Source: Cafeteria roenbergensis (Eukaryota > Sar > Bigyra > Bicosoecida > Cafeteriaceae). Taken from it: DNA of 64,000 nucleotides. A program made the translations under genes and the position numbers. Shown here in pieces: positions 41,903 to 53,327 of this stretch (position 1 is the first letter of the stretch; the number at the start of each line of letters is the position of its first letter). The stretch covers positions 744,001 through 808,000 of the forward strand of contig VLTN01000003.1 of NCBI GenBank assembly GCA_008330645.1, read 5' to 3'. The notes under the pieces were generated by a model. The model was not told the origin of the DNA, did not search any database, and saw only the letters and a program-made list of their open reading frames with translations.

Positions 41903-44900
41903 TCAAACGGGGGCGCTGGCTCCGGCTCCAGCTCCGACGGCTGCACCTGCGGGAGTGTGCTTCGGCTTGCGCTTGCTCCTCTTGCCACTGCCGCCGAGCT
42001 TGAATCCCGTGGGGGGCTGAAGCCAGTTGGCCATGGGGTTGGTGGCGGCCACGTGCAGACACGCTTCCAGCGGGCTGTGCAAAAAGTCGCAGCGCTCGCC
42101 GCGCGAGCACCGCCCCTCAGCGACGTCCCAGTCTCGGCACCGCTTCAGCTTGTAGGCCACATTGGAGGTGTTGGCGCCGCCGCCGTAGGTGGTCGCACGA
42201 GGGAAGGTGTGCGCACACACGACGTGCTTCCGCGAGCCCGACTTTGTCTTGACGGTGCGCACCGAGGCCTCCGCGCGCTCGGCCGACTGCGCGCACGCTC
42301 GCAGCCACGGGCCTGGAGGCATCACGCCCGCGCTGCCCGCCTCCCTGTCGACGGCGCGGTGCTGCGCTGCCAGCGCCTCCATCCGAAGCGCCAGGGGGGT
42401 CGGACCTGCCAGCGCCGGCACCGGCGCCGATGCAGCCACTGCCGGCGCCGCGCCGGACCCGGACGCAGCCGGCGTTGCAACATCTTCCCCGGCGGGATCC
42501 GCTGCAAGAGGGGCGGCACCCGCTGTACTCGCCGCGCCGCCTGAAGCGCTGTGCGCCGTCGCAGCCTCGGAGCGATTGCCTATTGGGGCACTCGCCTCGC
42601 TCTGCTCGGAGCCGGGGGGGGCTGGCTTGTGGCCCGCGACAGTCCACCCGGCGCCCGCCTCGGCATCCATCACCGGCGCGTAGGTGCCGATGCGGCTCAG
42701 GAGCGCAGCGACAGACGCCCTTCCCGGGGGCGTGTCCGCCCACGCCTTGAGCCCGAAGCGCGCGAAGGCCGGCTCGTCGGCAAAGAACGCCATTGCAACG
42801 TGCACGCCAGCGAGGAACAAGCCAGGCAGGCGCACCTTGTTCGCGAGGAAGGGGACGAGGGCAGAGGCGTCCGTGCCAGGGACGAGCTTGCGGACAGAGG
42901 CGGGAAGCTCCAGGAAGTGGCTGGCGCGGTTGCGAACCAGCCGGAAGCAGTCGCGGAGAGACTGGGGGTCGTACTGGCGCGCGGAGGGGTCGCCGCCGTC
43001 GACAAAGGCACCGGGCAGCTTGCTGCACCAGCCCTCGTGGCCGAACACATCGGGGGAGAGGACCTTGAGCGCGCGGAACACCGCGCTGTCGTCGCTCTCG
43101 AGCTGCAGGCGGTCGCTGAGCTCGCGGAAGAAGCCGATGCGGTCGGTGTCGCTCCAGAAGAATGGGTGGCTGAGCACCTCCAGGGCGTGCGGGCGGCGCT
43201 CGGGGTCTCGCGCCAGCATGGACTGGAGGAGGTCGCACGCCTCGGGCATGCTGGTGGCGATGCGGCTCAGGTCTGGCTGGCCCTGGACGATGAGCTCCTT
43301 CTGGTCGAGTCCGTAGCCGAAGGGGTGGTTTCCGGCATCAATCACGAAGTAGAGCACGCAGCCGAGGGACCACACGTCCATTGAGCGGGTATGGCGGGGC
43401 CCTTCGGCGAGCGCGTCGGCAGCGGCTGCATCGTCCGACCCCGCAGCACCCGCTGCCGCGTACGCCGAGAGCGTCGTCGTTGGGTGGTGGGCGTGCATGG
43501 TTTCGAGCAGCCGCCGGTTCGACTCCACGGCCTCCGGCGCCTGCCAGCCCTCGGTTCCCGGGACACCAGGACCGGAGCTGGCGCGCCCCGCTGCGCCGAC
43601 CGCAAGCTCGAACGAGGACGAGCTGTCCTCGTCGCCGTGGGCGCTGGCGAGTGCGGCACGGCCCCGATGCAGGCGGGTGGACACGTCACCGAAGCTCGAG
43701 GCCCCGTCGGCGAGAAGCTTTCCCAGGCCCATGTCGCTGATTTTGGGCACCCAGTCGCCAAAGTCCGCGCACTCCGAGGCGTAGGGGTCGCGGGCGACGA
43801 AACTCTCGGCCGAGGCCGCAGGCGACAGGTGGGAGCCGCGCCGGCGCGAAGTTTGCGGTGTGAGGGGGGGGGACTGGCCGGACGCAGCCGCCCCGCTCAG
43901 GGACGAAGAGTCCCTGTCGAACCTGCGGCTCGGCCGCGGCGTCGGCACCGCGCGGTGGATGAGCAGGATGTTGTGCGGCTTCACGTCGCGGTGTACGATC
44001 TTCGCGCCATGCAGCTGCGCGAGGCCATCCACGATCTGTCGGAGAAAGGCGCGCGTGGCGGGCGACACAAGCGGCACAGCGGCCAGGCTTGCGCGGTGCG
44101 ATCTCCGACCCGCCGAGCCGCCCGTTCTCGAAGCAAGGCGGACCTTCTCGAGCTGTGCCGCGCGGGCCTTCCGGGCCCTGAACGTCTTCATAACAGCGCT
44201 GCCCAGCGAGAGATCGCAGCGCTCGAGCACGAGGTAGATGAAGCTGGAGCGAGTGACGCAGTCGTAGTACTGCACCACGTTGGGCAGGTGGTTGGACCCG
44301 ATGAGGAGCTTCACCTCGTTCTGGGCTCGCGCCTCGAAGGACTCTTGCACCATGCGCTTCACGGCTACGGGCCTGCCCTTGAACATTCCGTCGAACACGT
44401 ACGTCCCCTGGCTGCCCTTGCCGAGGCACTTCTTGCTCACAAGCAGATCGGGCGTGACTTCCTCGTACTCCTGGCCGTCGACGACGCGGGTGGCCGGCGG
44501 GCCAAGGCCCCTTCCGGAGCGTGGATCCTCGGCGAGGCCCGCGTGGGTGGGCTGCGAGCTCATGGGGGAGAGCGCGAACTCGCCCCCCGAGGGAGCGGGG
44601 CTGAGCGCCGGCGAGGCCAGGTCGCCTGGCGACTGAGCCGGGCTGCCTCGCAAGCGCGACGCGAGAAAGGCGAGAACGGTCGCGCCGAGGAGCAGCATGC
44701 CCATGAGAAACAGGATGGCAGCGCCGCCGTCGAGCGAGGCGAAGCGACCAAGCTGGATGGACACGGCATCGGAGTCGAGCGAGGGCCCTCGCCTGGACGC
44801 ACCCCCTTCACCGAACGGAGGGCGCAGCGACCCGTTCCCGGGCGCGGGGGGCCCGCCAGGGGCCAAGGGGCCCACGGGGGGGGCCTCGATCGCAAGCCTG

Positions 44901-47242
44901 CCCCCTGCGACGGGGAGGGCCCCCATCGTGCGGCTCAGCTCCGAGAGGCCCGCGTCCAGGTACGGGTCCATGCTGCTGAGGGCGCCGTGGCTCACGCCGC
45001 CGCGCGGCACGGGCCAGCTGTGCGAAGCAACGGACGCCAGGGCAGAGCTGCTTGAGATGAAGAGCACGCCCGCCGCGTCGGTGGTCATTACCGGCTCTGG
45101 CAGGCGCGCGCGCAACGCCTCCATCCACGGGCGGTTGAGGGCTTGCACTTGATAGAGCACGAAGCCGTGGGGAAGGGCTGCCTCGCTGCCGGAAGGGTCA
45201 CCGCGAGCGCCGCCGCGCGCCTCAGGCCCCCGGACGTCAAGCCCGGGCCGCAGAAACGCCTCAGCAGCGCTGAAGGGGGCTGCCACCGGTTCCAGAGGAG
45301 GGGTTCCCAGCTGGGTTTGGGACGTTGCGGTGACGCGCCGACAGAGGGCCCTGTCGCGCTGGCCATCCGCATCCCACAGCCTCTTCGACTCCTCCGAGTC
45401 GCACAAGTCGCGTGACGCCACGGAATGCCCAGTGGGACTGTCCACGACACGCAGCAACGAGCCTTCCGCGTCGGACCCGGAGCCGGAGGCGTCCAAGCTG
45501 TCCTCGCCCGCCAACGCCGCGGCAATGGCCAGCTGGCTCATGCCCGCAGACCAGAACCGGTCCGGATATGCGATGGAGGAGCCATCCTCGAGCGTGGCAA
45601 TGAACGCAGTGCCCTCCCCCTGGCTTTGCCGCTCCAGGGAGAGCTTTGTGGCCTGCGGCCACTCGAGCGAAAACGGGACCTTTTCCACCTGCAGCCTCGG
45701 TGGGTCAGATCCCAGACCAGGCGAGGCGTCTCGGACGCGGTACACAGAGTGAATGGGAGCGTGAAAGTGCCTGGAAAAGTTTGCAGGGCCGGAGTCACCG
45801 AACCGGCCCATGAGCTCGCCCTGCAGAGTGGCGAACAGCTGCAGCTCCTTGGGCTGGGGGCCTCGGGGTGATCCATCGGGGGCATCCAAGCTGCTCGTGG
45901 CGGGGAGGCACGGAGCGGGGCCGGGGCGCAGTCGGAGGCTGGCGCGGGGCGAGGTGGCTTCGAGTCGAGGCGTGGTTGAGTCGGACCCGCGCTCCCCAGC
46001 TGCCGCCATGCGCCCGCGACGCATGCGGAAAACTCACAAGCCGCTCGGCTCGCGTCCAGGCCGTCGTAGGGGCGCAAAAGCGCTCGGGATGATGCCGGGT
46101 AGCTCGATGGAGGCAAGCGTAAGGTTCCAGTTGTCTGCGCTGGAGTGGCTGCCGCTGACATGAACCGTCTTGTCCACGCGGGAGAAAAGCACCGATGGTC
46201 CGGCCCGAACAGGGGCAGGTCCAGCCGCCGCAAAGGGCGCGGACGCACCCAGGTGCGCGTCGCTGGCGGTGCTGCTCAGCACGGCTCCTGTCGCCAGGTC
46301 CAGCGTCGTCGTCGACGTGATAAAGTCGCTGCGGAACACAGCTCCCTGGAGGATCCGCGCGGGCTCTCCCGACCGCGCAACATCGTGTGGCAAATAGGGG
46401 AGCCTGGTAAACGTGGGACGGGGGGCATCCGCGGCGTCCCCATCGCGGTCTCCCGCGTTCGCTTGAGCAAGAAACACGCTGCCGTCCGCGCCCGGCAGAA
46501 ATCGTTCAGTGGAAGCCCGAGGCGAGCCGCGGCGCCCGGGGCTGGCTTCGGTCACCGCCCCTGCCAGCTTGACAAGCGGGGTGCTCCCAATGCGCTTGAC
46601 CCACTGCGAGCATGGGCACAGCGACGCGGCATCTTTGTTGCGGCGGGCGCGCGAGCACTCCCCAGCCTCGATACCTGCAGGGCCCTCCCACCCCCCCCAC
46701 CCCCCTGCCCGCGGCGCAGACGTTGGCCGACGCAACTGTCGGAAGCGTGCTGCTCACCATGACGTTGTAGCCGCCGCCGTCCGTGCAGTTGAGCGCAGTG
46801 ACAAAGCCATCGACCGCCGCCACAAGCAGCACGTCGGTCACCTGGCGCGCCTCGACCTGTTTGCCGCTGCGGGTTCGGGGGGGAGCGACAGCGGAGAGGG
46901 CAAAGGGACAGGGGCGCACGCTGGCGAACACGCCATGCGTTCACAGGACAGTTCCGGCGCCGCTGGCAAGGCGACAGGTGGTCGAATGCCGGGCCAACTG
47001 ACGCACCAGGCACGGCTGGGCAGCGCAACGCAGGTCGCGGGCGCGTTTCCTGCAACTCACACCAGGTCCACGCGCCGAAGGCCCATGCCGGCACGGGAGG
47101 CTCTGGACACTCGGGGCAGGCGCGCCCCGGCGGCCGCCTTTCGGGCGTCCGAAATTCGGGCCGAGGAAAAGCACAAAGCAGCCACAGCCAAGGCCACTGC
47201 CCACGAGCAGCAGCCCCGGCCGCGCCTCGGCCTTGTCCGCAT
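41903..47242 (-). CDS. IRE1: IRE1 unfolded-protein-response kinase/RNase with an extra C-terminal CCCH zinc finger
   Basis: Exons 47242-47061, 46866-46758, 46603-46038 and 45890-41903 (introns 194, 154 and 147 bp; GTGAG donors; phases 2, 0 and 2), 1,614 aa. A signal peptide (SWAVALAVAALCFSS) is followed by an IRE1-type luminal domain (DVLLVAAVDGFVTALNC, FLPGADGSVFLAQ, TSTTTLDLATGAVL), a transmembrane helix (AAILFLMGMLLLGATVLAFLA, about aa 674-694), a kinase domain (GKGSQGTYVF, VAVKRM, HRDVKPHN, DMGLGK in place of DFG, DVWSLGCVLYFVI) with long inserts, and a KEN RNase domain (about aa 1203-1336) retaining Arg-Asn and His in VRNRASHFLELP. Beyond KEN, about 280 aa end in a CCCH finger (C-x9-C-x5-C-x3-H within RCRDWDVAEGRCSRGERC) and a basic tail. 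IRE1 senses ER stress and cleaves mRNA. Confidence 0.93.
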
Positions 47243-47535
47243 GGTTGTACGCCTTGTGGGCGAGGCTGCTCGCGCCGCGGCGCCGCGCTCGGCGAGGTGT
47301 CCAGGCCGCGAGCGAGAGTTGGCGGCGCTGGCGACTCTGCCACGTTGTGAGCGCCTGTTCGCCCTCGCATCCGTCGGTGATACACACTCGGCCACCCACA
47401 GTTGCGTGCAGCCACCCGCTCGCCCCTCCCCTCTGCCCCCATCATAGCCAGACGATACGACCACATTGTAAAGCGCAAGGTAACGAAGCGGTGCACACGC
47501 ATACGCACGAGCTCGGAGCGCTGCGCGGGCGGCCT

Positions 47536-49768
47536 TCACCGCCACTCCAGCCTTCCAAGCACAGCATCGCGGGATGCCAGCGTGATCGCAACTGCCGGAG
47601 CGACTTTGAGGTTGGCGGCTAGCAGCCCGCGGTACAGCCCGCTCACGCCCTCGGACGCCATGACACGGCGGAAGGCCTCAGTCGGAAGCACCCACTCGCT
47701 CCTGGTCACCTGAATGCGGCGCCGCAGCGTGTCCAAGGGGTGGATGATGGTCTGCGCAGACATGCCGATGATTCCGCCAGCAATGACCGAGTGCCAGAAT
47801 GTCGGGCGGCTCCCGAACTTGCGCCGTGCGCCAGCTGTCGGGGCATCACCACCGGTCACATTTCCCGCTGGCATGCCTCCTGGCAGCCGCGCGACCTGCC
47901 GCACCCGCCTCACCCCCGCGGCGACAGCCGCCGTGGTTGCCCACGCTGCCTCGTCCACCGCGTGCCCGACGTGCGGGAGGATCAGGTCGTAGCCGGCCTG
48001 CTGGACCCCGACGAAGAGGGCCAAGCTGACGATGGTGGCGTAGATGCCCTTGAAGAACCCGCTGGGGCCTTCGTTGCGCAGGATGGACCCGAAGGCATCG
48101 GCAAAGCCGCGGTACTGCCGCGTAGCCGAGTCAGAAGCGCTCACGGTGCGAGTTGCCACCGCGTCGAGCGTGGCGCGCAGAGCAGTAGGGCGTTCGTGCC
48201 AAGGGACCCGCGGGGCGCCCGCCTTGGGCTGCTGCGTCGGCCGCGGAGCCGCGGCCGACGCCGCCGAGGCGACAAAGCCCCGGCGCCACCCCCCCTTGGC
48301 AGGGGACGGCGCGGCCGCGGGGGCGGCGTGGTGCGGCGTCGCAGGGCCCCCGTCACGCAGGCGCGTCCTGGGCAGCGTGCCGCGCGTGCCAAAGGGGCTC
48401 GGCCGCGCAGGGCCGCCCGACGAGCTTGCCGCGAGGGCCACCCCGGGCGTGGCCGACTGGCGCGAGCCGAGGGCAGCCGAGCGAGGCAGCAGGCCCGAAG
48501 AGCACAGGTGCGCCTGGGCGAGCGGGCTCCGCGTGCCGATGGCGCTCCGGAGGCGGCCGGCCAGACCCGCGTCGACGGCCTCGGCTCGCGACCGCGCGGA
48601 CACGGGCGTGGAAGCAAGCTGAGCTGCCAAGCGTGTGCGGATCACGTCGAGCGGAAAGGTCACAGTTGCCGCCACGATCCCCGAGGTGGCGCCGGCCGCG
48701 AAGCGCAAGTACGGCCTGTCATGGAGGTCCGCCACCCCGAAGGTGTCGAGGAGCTGCGTGTACACAGTGCACACGATGGCCGCTTGCGGCACTACCTTGG
48801 CCATGTTGGTGCCGTTGCCCCTCCAGAAGCCCGTCCACCCCTCTCGGCGCAGCACTCCCCGCGCGGTGCTCAGAAGGCCGGGGCCCTGCACGGCGCCGCC
48901 CTTGCTGGTTGGCCACAGGCTCCAAGTCTGCTGCAGAATCCGGACGCGGTCAATCGGGGCCGTGGCTGTGCGCGACGCCAGGCCGCCGGTTGCCCCTGCC
49001 GCAAAGGCCTCCCACAGGCGCGGCGAAGTCACTTGCATCACCGTGTCGTCGGAGAACGCGGACGACAATCGCGCCCCCCTGAGCCACGCCTCGCGCACGC
49101 TGGCCCCGAGGTTGGCAGCATCGTTCTGCTCCAGGTGCTTGAACTGCCTGCGATGGCGGCATCCAGCGCGAGACGAGGGGGCACCGGAGCACGGCGCGGC
49201 AACGGGTCAGCGGACGGGCAGCTGGGTCAGTGCCACCCAACGCGTCCCTGCGCTCCCGAGCGCACCGCACGCCCCTTCTCACCCCACAAGCTCGGGAAAC
49301 GAGATCATGCCGTCCCCGTCTCGGTCAAGGTGGTCGACAGCCTGCTCCACGGCGTCGTCGGGGATGTTTTCGGCGTCGGCGCTTCCCAGCTCCGCGCTCT
49401 GCGATGACGGCTGCCGGCTGAGGAAGGCGCGCACCTCCTGCAGTTCCAGCTGCGAGGGCCAGGCCGCGGGGGGCGGGGGTAGGCAGGGCAACCGGGAACA
49501 CCTCGGTCGCGGCGAAGTCGGCCGAGCGGGCGAGGGCGGGGGCGGGGACGGGACTTGGGCCGCGGCAAACAGGAATTCGCCGCGCAGCGAACCGTTTCCC
49601 TTGGAGCCTTTTCCTCACCTTTCCGTTCTTCTTGCGGTCAATCTCGTCGAACAGGCGCGCCAGCCTTGGGTACTTGCGGCGCAGCCTTACTTCCCGCGAC
49701 TCAGTTGGCGGCGGGCCTGTTGCCTCCTTGGGCGCAGGCGGTGCGTTCTTGTCGGGCGAGCTGGGCAT
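47536..49768 (-). CDS. Ca2+-regulated mitochondrial carrier (SCaMC/APC-like) with two EF-hands
   Basis: Exons 49768-49619, 49449-49283 and 49147-47536 (introns 169 and 135 bp; GTGAG donors; phases 0 and 2), 642 aa. EF-hand 1 is formed across the first junction (DRKKNGK|LELQE) and EF-hand 2 is DRDGDGMISFPE. Animal SCaMC proteins have four EF-hands; only two are seen here. Three carrier repeats follow with signatures PIDRVRIL, PLDVIRTRL and PLDTLRRRI. A Pro/Ala/Arg-rich insertion of about 165 aa occupies the matrix loop of repeat 2. By family, the protein exchanges ATP-Mg or ADP for phosphate across the inner membrane under Ca control; the substrate is inferred from the EF-hand architecture only. 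The start ATG is the first in the exon and lies 349 bp from the divergent PP2A gene. Confidence 0.9.
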
Positions 49769-50117
49769 GACTGCTTGGCCTGCTCCAATTGCATTGCAGG
49801 GCGCAGGGGACGAGTGCGCTGCGCAGCCGCCAGCCGGGCACGGACGCAGGGCGCAAATCCACAGACGGCGGGACACAGCTCCGGCGTGTCCAGCCTCGCC
49901 GCCGGCCTGCGGTCAGCGCGAGTGTTGTTTTGTGTTCGCACTCGTGGCGCGGCTCTGCCGGGCTGCGCCGTCGATGGCTGCTTGACGTCCCGAGGCTGAC
50001 CGTCCAACTGGTCGTCTGCCCGCGAGCGCCAATGGCATCGCAGCGGCGGGAGCACTTCCGGCCCCAGCGCCGCAGCAGCCCCGCGCGCCCGCCAGCCTCC
50101 CAGGTTCAGCCCACGCT
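49769..50117. other. Divergent promoter region, carrier and PP2A scaffold
   Basis: 349 bp between the two starts. No clear element was recognised. The PP2A 5' leader lies immediately to the right. Confidence 0.45.
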
Positions 50118-52345
50118 ATGGGTGAGCGCGCGACCGCCGCGGCCCGCGCCCGCCCGCGCCGCTCGCATCAGGTTTGCCGGAAGCTGCCCGCGAACGACTG
50201 CAGCCAGCCGCCCCCCTCGCGCCCCGCCGCCGTCTGTCCCCGCTCCCGCAGCAGCCATTGCCGGCGCCGAGGCACTGCGCCTTCTGGACGACGAGATGCG
50301 CAACGAGGAGACCGAGATCCGCATCGAGGCGATGCGCCGCCTGGATGTGGTTGCTCGTGCCCTCGGCCCCGACAACACCGTGGACGAGCTCGTGCCTTTC
50401 CTCATCGGTGAGACCCCGCCCTGCCTGCGCGCCCGCCTCTCTCTTTCCGCACCTCGCGACCCCATGCGCCGCCTGAGCGCGGGCCGCTTCGGGCTCGGGC
50501 TGCCAGCGCCTGGCGGGCCCGAGGGCAACTGACATGCCAAACCGCTCCACCTGCGAGGAGCTTTCGCGCCGCCCCCTGTCTTAGCCTCCCCCACCGCGGG
50601 TTGGCCGGCTGGCGCGAGTGCGCCAGCCCCGGGTCGGGCACACCTTGCGTGCGGCCCGGGGCGCGTCGCCAAACCTTCCCGGCACGGCGCGTTCATGAAA
50701 GGCACGTTCTGCGGCTCGACCCGGCTCGTGTCTCGCAGAGCATGTCGAGGACGACGACGAGGTTCTTCTGACCATGGCCGAGAAGCTCGGCGTGTTCGTC
50801 CCCCTTGTCGGGGGCGGCGACCGTGCCATTTGCCTGATGGAGCTCCTGGGCGCGCTGGCCACCGTGGAGGAGACGGTCGTCCGAGACAAGGCTGTCGAGT
50901 CTGCGAACAACGTGATCAACGCCCTGTCCGCCGACGCCGTCGTGAAGAGCGTCCTCCCCGTCGTGGAGCGCCTCACTCGCGGCGACTGGTTCACCGCCCG
51001 CGTGTCTGCGTGCGGCCTCTTCGCGTCCGCGTACAAGCGCCTGCGCGAGGCGCCGGAGGAGACCGTGGAGCACCGCGTGGCGCTTCGCCGCCTGTTCGAG
51101 TTCCTGTGCCAGGACGACACCCCCATGGTGCGCCGCGCCGCGTCCAAGAGCATCGGTCCCTTCGCTGCTGCTCTGGAGCGCGAGCATGTGGTTGGCTGCA
51201 TTCTCCCGCTGTTTCACGGCCTGGCCTCGGACGACCAAGACAGCGTGCGTCTCCTCGCCATCGAGAACTGTGCCGCTCTCGCCAAGCTCCTTGACGAGCG
51301 CTCCAACCAGGACAGCATCATGCCCCTGGCCCGCGCCTGCGCCGAGGACAAGTCCTGGCGCGTGCGCAACAACGTGGCCGAGGCGTTCTACGACCTCAGC
51401 CACGCCGTCGGCAAGGCAGCCACCGTCTCCACCCTCCTCCCCAGCTTTGTGAAGCTGCTGCAGGACCCGGAGGCGGAGGTGCGCGCCAGTGCGGCCAAGA
51501 ACGTGGCCCGCTACTGCGACCTCATCGGCGCCGCCCGCTTCACCTCGGACATCGTGCCCTGCCTCCGCGACCTCGCCGCCGACGTGGCCCAGGCCGTGCG
51601 TGTGTGCCTGGCCGAGGCAGTGGTCGACGTCGTGGGGAAGCTCTCCCCCGCGGAGGCCAACGCCCACCTCACCCCGCTGCTTCTCCTGTTCCTGCGCCCG
51701 GACGAGGCCCCCGAGGTGCGCCTCAAGGTCATCGCTGCTCTGGACCGCATTGCCGCAGCTGTGGGCCCCGAGGTGGTTGCGAGCCAGATCCTTCCCGCCC
51801 TCGAAACCCTCGGCGGCGACGGCCAGTGGCGCGTTCGCCGCGTCATCCTTGACCAGCTGCCTCTCCTGGCCTCCACCCTGGGCCCCGACATGTTCTCGTC
51901 GCGCCTCTTCGGCCTCTTCTGCGACGGCCTCTCCGACAAGGTCGCAGAGGTGCGCAAGGCGGCAGCTGCCATCATCACGCCCCTGGGCGACTGCCTCGGC
52001 GACGCGTGGGTCACGGCAACTCTGGTGCCGAAGCTGCGCCAGCTGCACGACGCCGCCACCTGCTACCTCGACAGGATCACGGTTCTCTATGCCGTGTGCG
52101 CGCTGGTCGCAGCAAAGGCCGCGACCGGCAGCATCTCGGTGGTCGTTCCCCTCGTGGAAGGGGCCCTCAAGGACCCTGTCCCCAACGTGCGCTTCGTTGG
52201 CCTGCGCGCCGCCTCGGCCGTGGCCAAGCACACCAAGGATTCGGGTGTGGGGTCGCGCTGCCGCACTGCCATTGGCGGCCTCACGTCGGATCCGGACAGC
52301 GACGTCCGCTTCTTCGCGACCGAGGCCATGGCCAAGCTCCGCTGA
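50118..52345 (+). CDS. PPP2R1: Protein phosphatase 2A scaffold (A/PR65) subunit
   Basis: Exons 50118-50121, 50252-50407 and 50739-52345 (introns 130 and 331 bp; GTGAGC and GTGAGA donors; CCGCAG and TCGCAG acceptors; both phase 1) give exactly 588 aa, the normal PR65 length. The first exon contributes only ATGG. The join gives MAAIAGAEALRLLDDEMRNE, in register with animal PR65. Fifteen HEAT repeats follow; conserved stretches include ATVEETVVRDKAVES, GDWFTARVSACGLF, DDTPMVRRAA, DEQDSVRLLA-like DDQDSVRLLA, EDKSWRVRNNVA and the C-terminal DVRFFATEAMAKL. The protein holds the catalytic and regulatory subunits of PP2A. The second junction restores VPFLIEHVEDDDEVLLTMAE. This is one of the best-conserved genes in the window. 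Confidence 0.97.
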
Positions 52346-53327
52346 GCGGCTTCGCCCACGGGCTTGTGGCGGGCCCGACAACGGTTGCACTGGACCACGG
52401 TGCCTTGCACAGGGGCTGGTCGATGCGCGTGAAAGGGTTTCCTTTCCGCACCGAGAGCCCGTTGCAGCGCCGAGGCTGCAGCAGCAGCAGCAACCACGGC
52501 CTCGCGCCCTCAATTGCGCCGTGCTGCTCAGCGATTGCTGAGCGCATGGGCACGAGGGGCACAGCTGGCGTGCGGCTCGGCCCCGCAGCACTGCGCTGCG
52601 TGCCCAAGGATCGGCTGCCGCTTGGCGCCCGTCCTTGGAAGCGGGGCCACAGCCGAGCTGCGGGCGCCGTTGTCATCTTGTATCTGCTCGCCAAGGACCC
52701 AGTTGCGCCTTCGTCTTGTGGCATCGAGGCGACGCCGCGCTGCAGCCAAGCGCCGGCAGGTTTCTCCGGTTGCAGGCGCGCGTGCTGGCTCGCCCATGCC
52801 TGCCGAGACTCCGGGTGTTTGAGTCTTGCCTACGGCCCGCGCGCGCCGGACTGCGGCTTCGTAGTCTGCGCTGCGCATGGGCTGCTGGCTCGGCGCTCTC
52901 CTTTCTCGTTTGCCTGCGATTGGTGCTGGCTGGCGGGTGCGTGTTCCCGGCGAACGCTGCTCGGGGCGGGGGGACGCCTTTGCCGCTGCTTGGTGGGTGG
53001 CGGCTCCTTGCTCGAGTTTCAGTTCGCGCGTGACGCGGTTTGGGGCACGCCTTGCGTGCTGCTGGCAGCGTCTCGTCGGCTCCCGCTTGGGAGCGCGATG
53101 ACGTTGACGGCTCCACTTGCGCGCTTGGCTCGCTCAACCGAATGCTGCCGTTGAAAGCACGTGCGCTGCAGCCCGGCACACAGCCGAGCGGCGTCGCTCA
53201 TGTTGAGAACGCACGGGCCTTGATTGCCTCGACCTATCTGGCGGCTCTTCCCAGCCCTTTAGCAAGCAGTCGTTGCTTGCTGGCCGGTCCTGTCGAACTC
53301 ATCGCCACACGCAGCCGCGAAGCGGGC
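52346..53327. other. Tail-to-tail intergenic region
   Basis: About 980 bp between the converging PP2A and anoctamin genes. Open frames occur on both strands, but none has a recognisable domain or plausible splice partner. It contains a short CAG run near 52480 and the two 3' UTRs. Confidence 0.5.
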
